10,926 bases of DNA from JALYGJ01 sp036558545. Its GTDB lineage: Bacteria > Chloroflexota > Limnocylindria > Limnocylindrales > CSP1-4. The position numbers were made by a program, and so were the translations under genes. Positions 1 to 5,134 of this stretch are shown here, piece by piece. The stretch lies in NCBI GenBank assembly GCA_036558545.1, contig DATBFJ010000092.1, positions 1 to 10,926 on the forward strand. The letters run 5' to 3'. How positions within the stretch are numbered: position 1 is the stretch's first letter; every line of letters begins with the position of its first letter. Below the pieces are notes generated by a model. That model did not search any database, was not told the DNA's origin, and worked only from the letters and a program-made list of their open reading frames with translations.

Positions 1-401
1 ACGCCGAGCACTCGTCCGACCAGCCGCTCGTCATTGCCCCACAACCTGTGGAGTCCTTCGATGCCCAGCAAAACCTGGCCGAAGGTGTGCGCGTCAGGGT
101 CGGAGTCCGCTTCGACGCCTGGCGTGAAATGTGCCAGCGCATCGAGCGCGCGCTCCATCGTGCGCGCGTAGTGCTCCCGGTCGGCAGCCATGAAATGGGC
201 TTCCGGTGCGAGTCGGTGGGCGGTTCCCAGCGGCTGGTCGCGACGCACGCCGAGCCGGACCGCCGCTGTATTCGCGTCGAGCACCAACGCGGGTTCCCAC
301 GGCTGTCCGCCGATGACCACCAGGTCCGGCAGCGGCGCGGATGCTCGCGCCGCCTCGATCCGATGGGGAAGATGAGGCCAATCCAGGTAAAGAAGTCGCA
401 T
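1..401 (-). CDS. imuB: ImuB-like Y-family polymerase homologue, N-terminal part (runs off left edge)
   Basis: The first 133 codons are present; the gene continues past base 1. The frame starts at ATG 399-401; in this frame no other start codon lies between it and the imuA stop. The protein begins MRLLYLDWPHLP, where Y-family polymerases have a metal-binding DxDxFF block. Here only the first Asp (D7) is kept. The second signature block is replaced by a stretch ending LLGIEGLHRLWG (residues 111-122), typical of ImuB. In this family ImuB is catalytically inactive and links ImuA, the beta clamp and the error-prone polymerase DnaE2 during SOS mutagenesis. It follows imuA after 63 bases in the same reading frame, with no convincing ribosome binding site, so translational coupling or readthrough is possible. 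The clamp-binding motif and C-terminus are outside the window. A catalytically degenerate DinB is the alternative, but the imuA neighbour argues against it. Confidence 0.75.
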   Translation of the reverse strand, partial: MRLLYLDWPHLPHRIEAARASAPLPDLVVIGGQPWEPALVLDANTAAVRLGVRRDQPLGTAHRLAPEAHFMAADREHYARTMERALDALAHFTPGVEADSDPDAHTFGQVLLGIEGLHRLWGNDERLVGRVLG

Positions 402-464
402 AGCAGGAGGGACACGCTCCGCATTGCTTTCTGGGGCCGCCTCAGGCGACCGATGTTGAGATGG

Positions 465-1304
465 TCAGGCGATGGCGGTTCTCAGTTCGATGCTGGTCAA
501 ATCGGCAGCAAGCGGTTGATCGGCCGTGGCGTAACGATCGAGCGCGCTTCCGTGCTCGCCATCCGTCAGATAGCGGATCTCGATGTCCGTCGCTCGGCCG
601 GGCAGGCCGAAACGGTTCTTGGCCACGTTGACCTGCACCTGGCGGCCGACGACATCACGTCCGGCACGCAGCCAGGCGCGCTGCTCGAGCTCCAGCCGGA
701 GGCTGACCGACTCTGCCAACGCACCGTGGACGGACGCGACCAGGTTCACCGGCTCGAGCACGATCATGCGCACGTTCGACCGCCGGGCATGAGCGGCCAA
801 ACGGCGCAAGGCAGATTCATGGCTCGATCGCAGGCCCTCCGGCAGGTCGACCACGAGCAGGTCGACCTGGTGGCCGGAGACGAGCGCCGCGCCAAGCGCC
901 CAACCCTCGTCGATGTCCTGCGGCCGGCAGACGAGCAGCCAGCGCAGGTCAACGCCACGAGCCTGGGCCTCCAGTGGATCGAAGACCCGGCACAGGTCGA
1001 GAAAGGCGACGATCGAGCCGCGTGCCTGTGCCTGGGCAAGGCAGTGCAGCGCGAGCGCGGTCTTGCCACTCGACCTGGCGCCCCTGAACGAGGCACTCAC
1101 ACCGCGCGGCAAGCCGCCGGTGCCGAGCAGCGCATCCAAGCGGGCAAATCCGGTTGGCACGATCTCGTCGTTGCCTTCTTCTTCAATTGGCGCCTGTGCC
1201 GGTTCTTGGGCCGCGGCATTTCCGAAGCCGACCTTGACCGCGGCATTGCCCCAGCGCGACTCGAGCCTGGCAAGGGCACTGCTGAGAGCGGGTTCCGCGG
1301 ACAT
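465..1304 (-). CDS. imuA: ImuA-like RecA-fold protein of the SOS mutagenesis cassette
   Basis: The protein has 279 residues. A RecA-like core starts near residue 50 (TGFARLDALLGTGGLPRG) and carries a Walker A motif GARSSGKT (75-82). A Walker B-like strand VDLLVVDLP lies at 147-155. A C-terminal stretch NRFGLPGRATDIEIRY (230-245) resembles the RecA core end. The protein is too short and divergent to be the housekeeping RecA. ImuA proteins bind ImuB and support translesion synthesis by the ImuA-ImuB-DnaE2 complex after DNA damage. The start at ATG 1302-1304 is supported by a promoter -10 element ending exactly six bases upstream, which implies a leaderless mRNA. The next gene in the operon is imuB. 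Seen: motifs and order. Inferred: function. A RecA-domain protein outside the Imu system is the main alternative. Confidence 0.8.
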   Translation of the reverse strand: MSAEPALSSALARLESRWGNAAVKVGFGNAAAQEPAQAPIEEEGNDEIVPTGFARLDALLGTGGLPRGVSASFRGARSSGKTALALHCLAQAQARGSIVAFLDLCRVFDPLEAQARGVDLRWLLVCRPQDIDEGWALGAALVSGHQVDLLVVDLPEGLRSSHESALRRLAAHARRSNVRMIVLEPVNLVASVHGALAESVSLRLELEQRAWLRAGRDVVGRQVQVNVAKNRFGLPGRATDIEIRYLTDGEHGSALDRYATADQPLAADLTSIELRTAIA

Positions 1305-1338
1305 CGACGAATGATAGAACAGATGTTCTAATCGTCAA
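1305..1338 (-). promoter_or_regulatory. imuAB promoter, leaderless, with LexA-box in the spacer
   Basis: Read on the minus strand, TTGACG (1338-1333) is a -35 element. After a 16-base spacer comes TATCAT (1316-1311), a good -10. The ATG of imuA follows after six bases, so the expected transcription start is the A of the start codon. No Shine-Dalgarno sequence fits between, consistent with leaderless translation. The LexA box at 1315-1330 fills most of the spacer and touches the -10. Confidence 0.7.
1315..1330. promoter_or_regulatory. SOS box (LexA operator), GAAC-N4-GTTC type
   Basis: TAGAACAGATGTTCTA has perfect 6-base arms (TAGAAC and GTTCTA) around four central bases. It matches the GAAC-N4-GTTC core bound by LexA/DinR in Gram-positive bacteria. 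It lies inside the imuAB promoter, where a bound repressor would block RNA polymerase. It is also about 45 bases upstream of the divergent gene starting at 1375 and could affect that gene too. Confidence 0.8.
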
Positions 1339-1374
1339 TAGGCTCAGACCGAGCAGCAAGCCTCGACTACGATC

Positions 1375-2160
1375 GTGATCGTGTCCTTCGACCCACAGAA
1401 TCCGCGCGGCGCACCACGACCTCCAACTCCGCCGCCGAGCACCCCGAGCAGCCCCAAGCCGAGCAACTACATCCCTCCGCAGGCCGTTGACTCCGGCTCC
1501 GGGTTGCCCCGGGGACTGCTAATCGGCGGCATCGTCGTCGTCATCGTTGTCCTGGTCTTGCTCACCCTCACACTCATGCGACCAGGCGACGGTGCATTCA
1601 CACCGCCACCAGCCACCCCAGTCGCGTCGCGGGCAGCACCGACTGTCGCGGGCAGCCCAGGCTCAAGCTCGGTGCCCTCCTCCGCGCCTCCGACGACGAT
1701 CGCCAGCCAGGTCCCGCCCAGCTTCGCCGGCAGTCCGCCGACTGGTTATGAGGCTTTCCTGGCACACGTGCCCGAGACGCTGCGAGCCAGCTGCGCACCA
1801 GGGGAAAGCAGCGACCTATCGATCCTGTTCAGTGCCAGGTGCGCGTCAAGCGATGGGATCGTTGTGGTCTATAACCAGTACGCAGACGCCACCTCGATGG
1901 ATGCGGCGTATCAACGAGTGTTCATGGCGCAGGAAATCGACCCCGACACCGGCTCCTGTGAGGTCCATACCACCTGGCCAGCAGAAAGCGCCTACCAGGT
2001 CGAGGGTCAACCCGCCGGCAGGCGCTTGTGTGCCGACGTTCAGGGCTCGCCGACCATTTTCTGGACCGACGAGCGCCTGACCATCTACTCGAGCGCGACC
2101 GGCTCAGACCCGGTGCGCCTTCTTCAGTTCTGGACCAGTGAGGCCGGCCCGGTTCAGTGA
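1375..2160 (+). CDS. Proline-rich single-pass membrane protein with C-terminal extracytoplasmic domain, function unknown
   Basis: I do not recognise a named family. The 261 residues divide into a Pro/Ser-rich N-terminus (about 7-40) and one hydrophobic segment (47-68, rich in Val, Leu and Ile). A Pro/Ser/Thr/Ala linker (70-122) leads to a compact domain (123-261). That domain has four cysteines (C140, C156, C195, C219) that could form two disulfides if it lies outside the membrane. Its pattern, including GSPTIFWTDERL near 224-235, recalls the outer domains attached to some actinobacterial Ser/Thr kinases, but there is no kinase domain here. The start is GTG at 1375, or GTG at 1381; a -10-like TACGAT at 1368-1373 would suit a leaderless start at 1381. 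The stop overlaps by 7 bp with the converging SRPBCC gene. Confidence 0.7.
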   Translation: MIVSFDPQNPRGAPRPPTPPPSTPSSPKPSNYIPPQAVDSGSGLPRGLLIGGIVVVIVVLVLLTLTLMRPGDGAFTPPPATPVASRAAPTVAGSPGSSSVPSSAPPTTIASQVPPSFAGSPPTGYEAFLAHVPETLRASCAPGESSDLSILFSARCASSDGIVVVYNQYADATSMDAAYQRVFMAQEIDPDTGSCEVHTTWPAESAYQVEGQPAGRRLCADVQGSPTIFWTDERLTIYSSATGSDPVRLLQFWTSEAGPVQ

Positions 2161-2978
2161 ACGGGTGACGGCTCCGCCTGGGTGTCGTTGCCCAGGGCTG
2201 GGATGTCGATCTGGGGGTCGTGTGAACCGCTCGGCTCTTCGACGGGCAGATCGGAAAGGTCGGTGGCCTGCGGGCGCTCGGCGCGCTCCTTGATGCCCAG
2301 CATCTGCTTGCGCGCCATGAGCACGATGCCAGTGCTCATCAGCTCCTGCATCACGGCGTTGGCCGGCATGTCGTTCTGGGTCTTGACCCGGAAACGCTCG
2401 ATGAGGCGCGTCTGACCGTCCTCTGTCGGATGCAGGATGAAGGCCCACGAGGCACTGAAGTCAGGATATGAACCGCGACCGAACTGACCGCGCTTGCTCT
2501 TTGCCTCCTCGAGCTGCTCCTCCGTGACGAGCCCCGCCTCTTCCGCCTGCTTTTCCATGGTCGAAGTGTTCGTAAAGAGCACGAGTGCTTTCTGGGGATC
2601 GACCGTGCGAACCTCGAAGCCACCGCCCTGATAAATCGGCAGGATCTCGCCCGGCTCCAGCTTCTGGAACTCCGGCAGGATCGAGTCAGCGCTCTTGTAG
2701 CGACGATCCATCGAGTCGAAGCTGTACCAGCCGGCACGGCCAAAGCCCATCTGGACGAGCCACGGCCAAACTTGAGACACGGGCGCGTCGATCGTCACGC
2801 CACGCGTCTCGGTCGCCATCGGATCTGGGATCAACTCATCGCCGGCGAGTGCTGACTCCGACTCGACCGGATCGACTCCCCACGACTTGATGCGCGGTCG
2901 AAAGACGAACGCGTAGGCGGCGACGAAACCAGCGATCGCCGCGACGAATCCAATGAAAAGAGCCCTAATGGGACGCAT
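2154..2978 (-). CDS. Membrane-anchored SRPBCC-fold protein
   Basis: The protein has 274 residues. An N-terminal hydrophobic segment (about 7-26, ALFIGFVAAIAGFVAAYAFV) follows MRPIR and fits an uncleaved anchor or a signal peptide. The rest, from about 58 to 230, looks like the SRPBCC (START/Bet v 1/polyketide cyclase) ligand-binding fold. The fold starts with VTIDAPVSQVWPWLVQMGFGR (60-80), followed by AGWYSFDSMDRR (82-93) and a KLEPGEILPIYQGG segment. These blocks recur in an uncharacterised family of Actinobacteria and Chloroflexota. Members bind hydrophobic ligands or act as enzymes, but no ligand can be read from the sequence. The start is firmly set by a strong ribosome binding site three bases upstream of the ATG. 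The acidic, Pro-rich tail (about 240-274) is probably disordered. The gene diverges from the UdgX gene across 68 bases. Confidence 0.78.
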   Translation of the reverse strand: MRPIRALFIGFVAAIAGFVAAYAFVFRPRIKSWGVDPVESESALAGDELIPDPMATETRGVTIDAPVSQVWPWLVQMGFGRAGWYSFDSMDRRYKSADSILPEFQKLEPGEILPIYQGGGFEVRTVDPQKALVLFTNTSTMEKQAEEAGLVTEEQLEEAKSKRGQFGRGSYPDFSASWAFILHPTEDGQTRLIERFRVKTQNDMPANAVMQELMSTGIVLMARKQMLGIKERAERPQATDLSDLPVEEPSGSHDPQIDIPALGNDTQAEPSPVH

Positions 2979-2981
2979 GTG

Positions 2982-2989
2982 TCACCTCC
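2982..2989 (-). promoter_or_regulatory. Strong Shine-Dalgarno site of the SRPBCC gene
   Basis: On the minus strand GGAGGTGA precedes ATG 2976-2978 by three bases. It decides the start of this gene, and it contrasts with several neighbours that have no ribosome binding site. Confidence 0.8.
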
Positions 2990-3046
2990 ACGGCAAGACT
3001 GTCAGGCGCACCTTCGAGCAAATAGGGCCGAAGGTCACCAACCGAT

Positions 3047-3718
3047 ATGGATGAGCGCGAGGAACCACACGGCACAGGCTCAGCGCGCGACTTCCTTCCG
3101 CAGGACGAGTCGCTGCCCATTCTCCGCGAAGCTGTCCAACACTGCCAGGGATGCGGCCTGTACGCCTTCGCCACGCAGGCGGTCTTTGGTGAAGGGCCTA
3201 TTACCGCGCAGGTGATGCTCGTCGGCGAGCAGCCCGGCGACCGAGAAGATGTCGAGGGCCAACCGTTTGTTGGACCGGCCGGCCAGCTGTTGGATCGAGC
3301 GTTGTCGGACGCTGGCATCGACCGATCGACCGTCTACGTGACGAACATCGTCAAGCACTTCAAGTGGAAGCACGCGGGTCACAAGCCCGGCAAGCGGCGG
3401 CTGCACGACAAGCCAAATCAGTACGAGGTGAGTGCGTGCAAGCCGTGGCTCGAGGCTGAAATCGCGCGGGTCAAGCCGCGCATCGTCGTGTGCATGGGTG
3501 CCACGGCCGCGCAGGGTCTGCTGGGCGATTCGTTCCGCGTAACCAAGCAGCGTGGCGAGTTCTTTTCTTCAGACTTGGGGCCGACGATCACGGCAACGGT
3601 CCATCCATCCTCGATCCTGCGCGCGCCTGATGCTGGCGCTCGCGAACGCGAGTACGCGGCTTTTGTCAGCGACCTCCGGTCGATCTGGGAACGACTTACT
3701 CGTAGCGACTTGCCCTAA
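3047..3718 (+). CDS. udgX: UdgX-type uracil-DNA glycosylase (family 4-like, Fe-S)
   Basis: The protein has 223 residues. Four cysteines fit the [4Fe-4S] ligands of family 4 uracil-DNA glycosylases: C33 and C36 (CQGC), C131 (SACKPW) and C149 (VVCMGA). Motif A is GEQPGDRED (60-68), with the Gln typical of UdgX instead of the GEAPG of ordinary family 4 enzymes. The second active-site motif is HPSSILR (186-192). The KRRLH loop at 116-120 is the hallmark of UdgX. In the mycobacterial enzyme the His of this loop attacks the abasic sugar after uracil excision and leaves the protein covalently bound to DNA; H120 should be that residue. The start at ATG 3047 has only a weak, distant GAAGGT upstream. 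The gene stands alone, divergent from the SRPBCC gene, and 1.7 kb from imuAB. The family call is strong; suicidal chemistry is inferred from the loop. Confidence 0.9.
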   Translation: MDEREEPHGTGSARDFLPQDESLPILREAVQHCQGCGLYAFATQAVFGEGPITAQVMLVGEQPGDREDVEGQPFVGPAGQLLDRALSDAGIDRSTVYVTNIVKHFKWKHAGHKPGKRRLHDKPNQYEVSACKPWLEAEIARVKPRIVVCMGATAAQGLLGDSFRVTKQRGEFFSSDLGPTITATVHPSSILRAPDAGAREREYAAFVSDLRSIWERLTRSDLP

Positions 3719-3914
3719 TTCCCGTGGGTGGCGCACTAAGTACGGTCGGAGGTCGAAATCGCCGTCAATCCAGCGACATTCCCGTGGGTCTGAGCGTGGA
3801 ATTCTCGACAGCACGGCCGTCGGGTGGCCCTTTCGTGACTTAAGGCTCGCGTGCGGAGAGTTAGTCCGGATGGTCGGCCGTCACCGAGGGCGTCGGTATA
3901 CTTGGCCCTCCCGT
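3719..3914. other. Intergenic stretch between udgX and tRNA-Ala(CGC), with short direct repeats
   Basis: No convincing gene or terminator is visible. ATTCCCGTGGGT occurs at 3718-3729 (starting at the udgX stop codon) and again at 3778-3789. Its core TCCCGTGGG recurs at 3909-3917, across the first bases of the tRNA. The tRNA promoter lies near the right end. Confidence 0.4.
3872..3902 (+). promoter_or_regulatory. Putative promoter of tRNA-Ala(CGC)
   Basis: A -10 element TATACT (3897-3902) lies 12 bases before the tRNA. GGTCGG (3872-3877) is near the -35 position, 19 bases upstream. The second tRNA-Ala in this window has the same arrangement, GGTCGG then TAGACT, and both share a TAnACTTG-nn-CCTC stretch. 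The -10 call is reasonable; the -35 box rests on this two-copy comparison only. Confidence 0.5.
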
Positions 3915-3990
3915 GGGGATGTAGCTCAGCTGGGAGAGCACTGCGTTCGCATCGCAGGGGTCAGGGGTTCGAGTCCCCTCATCTCCACCA
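3915..3990 (+). tRNA. tRNA-Ala, anticodon CGC
   Basis: The 76-base cloverleaf is complete. The acceptor GGGGATG pairs with CATCTCC and includes the G3:U70 pair that is the alanine identity element. The D arm holds GCTC-AGCTGGGAG-AGC. The anticodon stem CTGCG/CGCAG encloses the loop TTCGCAT, with anticodon CGC at 3948-3950. The T arm is AGGGG-TTCGAGT-CCCCT. The CCA end is encoded in the gene. Confidence 0.96.
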
Positions 3991-4015
3991 TCCCAACCCA
4001 TTCTTCGAATGCTGC

Positions 4016-4285
4016 CTAACGGCGCCCGCCCAGCCCGTTTGGCGCCTGAAACTCGGCCTGGATTGTCCGTGTATCAGGCAGTTCCTGGGCTCTGGCCACG
4101 CTTCCCGTGAGTCGATCAAGGACCTTGGCATCCGGCTCGACTTCTTCGATCAGGTGTTCGGGAGCCAGGGAGTAGTAGCCCGAATGCTCGTCTAGCACGA
4201 TTACCCCGCGCTCAAGCAATTCGGCGACAACACCCTGGTCGAGTTCGTACGTTCCCCCGTCGTAGAACAGCACCGCGCGCTTCAC
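4016..4285 (-). CDS. 89-residue protein, function unknown
   Basis: I do not recognise this protein. It starts MKRAVLFYDGGTYELDQGVVAELLERGVIVLDEHSGYYSLAPEHL in conceptual translation order: residues 1-10 MKRAVLFYDG, then alternating hydrophobic and acidic stretches to about residue 60, then a polar tail ending GLGGRR. It is acidic in the middle and has no membrane segment or cysteine. The pattern around 12-45, a helix-like run followed by Val/Ile strands, could be a small winged-helix-like fold, but that is a guess. The start is GTG 4283-4285; a promoter with its -10 seven bases upstream supports it and implies a leaderless mRNA. It lies 35 bases downstream of the YgjP-like gene on the same strand and ends 25 bases from tRNA-Ala(CGC). 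Composition and promoter support a real gene. Confidence 0.6.
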   Translation of the reverse strand: MKRAVLFYDGGTYELDQGVVAELLERGVIVLDEHSGYYSLAPEHLIEEVEPDAKVLDRLTGSVARAQELPDTRTIQAEFQAPNGLGGRR

Positions 4286-4292
4286 GTCGCTA

Positions 4293-4320
4293 ATTGTTAT
4301 GCGTCCGCGGGTTCCGTCAA
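4293..4320 (-). promoter_or_regulatory. Putative leaderless promoter of the 89-residue protein gene
   Basis: On the minus strand TTGACG (4320-4315) begins immediately after the stop codon of the YgjP-like gene. It is followed after 16 bases by AACAAT (4298-4293), then seven bases, then GTG. The same TTGACG-N16-hexamer layout is seen at imuA. The -10 hexamer is weaker here. Confidence 0.45.
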
Positions 4321-4968
4321 CTAGTCGAGGGCGTTGCGGATCTCATCGTGGTGATCGCGCAGCCACTGTCGCGCTGCGGCCGCACCGTGGTGATGCCTCG
4401 CGACAAGCGCCCAGAAACGTTTGCCGTGTCCTGCTACCCGCAGATGCGCGAGCTCGTGAACGACGACGTAGTCGAGGACTTCCGGCGGTGTCAGGATCAG
4501 ACGCCACGAGAAGGACAGCGTTCCGGATCGCGAGGCACTGCCCCAACGCGTGCGCTGGTCGCGGATGGTGATGCGCTCGACCTCTACTTGCATCTCGGAG
4601 GCGCGCGCAACGACATGTTCCTCGATGACCGTTCTGGCCGCGCGCCTCAAGCGCCGCTCGAGCGCGGCACGTTCAGTGGCGGCGACGGCACGGATAATCT
4701 GCGGCTGGCCGTTGACGGTCAAGACGCGGCCGTGAGCGAGTGATGGCCGCAGTGCAAGCGCGCGCCGCCGCGTCTCAATCCGCCCAACGTGACGGGCAAT
4801 CCATGCCCCGTGCCGCCCGACGAGATCAGCGGCCTCGCGTGCCGGCGCGCGCATTGGCAGAACCACGACGACGGTCGCATCGTCCTGGATCGTTATGCGC
4901 GAATGCCTCGCGCGCGCCGAGCGGCGCACGACGTAATCGACCGGTCCGAGCGGTTGGGCAATCACCAC
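4321..4968 (-). CDS. YgjP-like metallohydrolase (M48/DUF45 family)
   Basis: The protein has 215 residues, close to the usual length of the family. The zinc-binding motif HELAH is at 171-175, with a third ligand at H181 in RVAGHGKRFW. Upstream is the conserved block RTRWGSASRSGTLSFSWRL (140-156 region), followed by LTPPEVLDYVVVHELAH, which is diagnostic for YgjP-like proteins. The N-terminal half (10-120) is the usual variable beta-rich and basic helical part. The family is annotated as metallopeptidase; E. coli YgjP has also been assigned a UTP pyrophosphatase activity, so the substrate is open. The start is one of two adjacent GTG codons (4966-4968 or 4963-4965). A -10-like TAGCAT at 4977-4972 would suit a leaderless start at either. 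It diverges from tRNA-Ala(GGC). Confidence 0.88.
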   Translation of the reverse strand: MVIAQPLGPVDYVVRRSARARHSRITIQDDATVVVVLPMRAPAREAADLVGRHGAWIARHVGRIETRRRALALRPSLAHGRVLTVNGQPQIIRAVAATERAALERRLRRAARTVIEEHVVARASEMQVEVERITIRDQRTRWGSASRSGTLSFSWRLILTPPEVLDYVVVHELAHLRVAGHGKRFWALVARHHHGAAAARQWLRDHHDEIRNALD

Positions 4969-4987
4969 ACGATGCTAGGTGTCGCGA

Positions 4988-5017
4988 GGTCGGTTTGAGA
5001 GGCGCCCCTGCTAGACT
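4988..5017 (+). promoter_or_regulatory. Putative promoter of tRNA-Ala(GGC)
   Basis: A -10 element TAGACT (5012-5017) lies 13 bases before the tRNA, with GGTCGG at 4988-4993, 18 bases further upstream. This matches the layout at the other tRNA-Ala gene. Confidence 0.45.
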
Positions 5018-5030
5018 TGCGCCTCGCTTT

Positions 5031-5106
5031 GGGGCGATAGCTCAGCTGGGAGAGCATCTGCATGGCATGCAGAAGGTCCGGGGTTCGAGCCCCCGTCGCT
5101 CCACCA
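5031..5106 (+). tRNA. tRNA-Ala, anticodon GGC
   Basis: The 76-base cloverleaf is complete. The acceptor GGGGCGA pairs with TCGCTCC, again with the G3:U70 alanine identity pair. The anticodon stem TCTGC/GCAGA encloses ATGGCAT, with anticodon GGC at 5064-5066. The T arm is CGGGG-TTCGAGC-CCCCG. The CCA end is encoded. The next gene starts 28 bases downstream, so the tRNA and that gene may share a transcript. Confidence 0.96.
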
Positions 5107-5134
5107 AAATCCCACTTCTTCCTTTGACAGGGCG

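Noticed and set aside
94..381. A 95-codon minus-strand frame inside the imuB region
   Set aside because: It is in a different frame from imuB, whose translation shows the Y-family N-terminus and IEGLHRLWG block; this frame is a shadow.
48..1331. A 427-codon open frame on the plus strand
   Set aside because: It lies antisense to imuA and imuB, which have recognisable motifs; its translation is Arg/Gln-rich and resembles no family.
4021..4046. GGCGCC-N14-GGCGCC as a terminator for tRNA-Ala(CGC)
   Set aside because: The stem is six pairs with no T run and lies in the 89-residue coding sequence; GGCGCC is palindromic and frequent here.
4294..4743. A 149-codon plus-strand frame
   Set aside because: Antisense to the YgjP-like gene, which has HELAH and the conserved RWGSAS block.
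5124..5129. TTGACA as a -35 element for the ATPase/LuxR gene
   Set aside because: No -10 lies at the right distance; it would fall inside the coding sequence at a GC-rich stretch.
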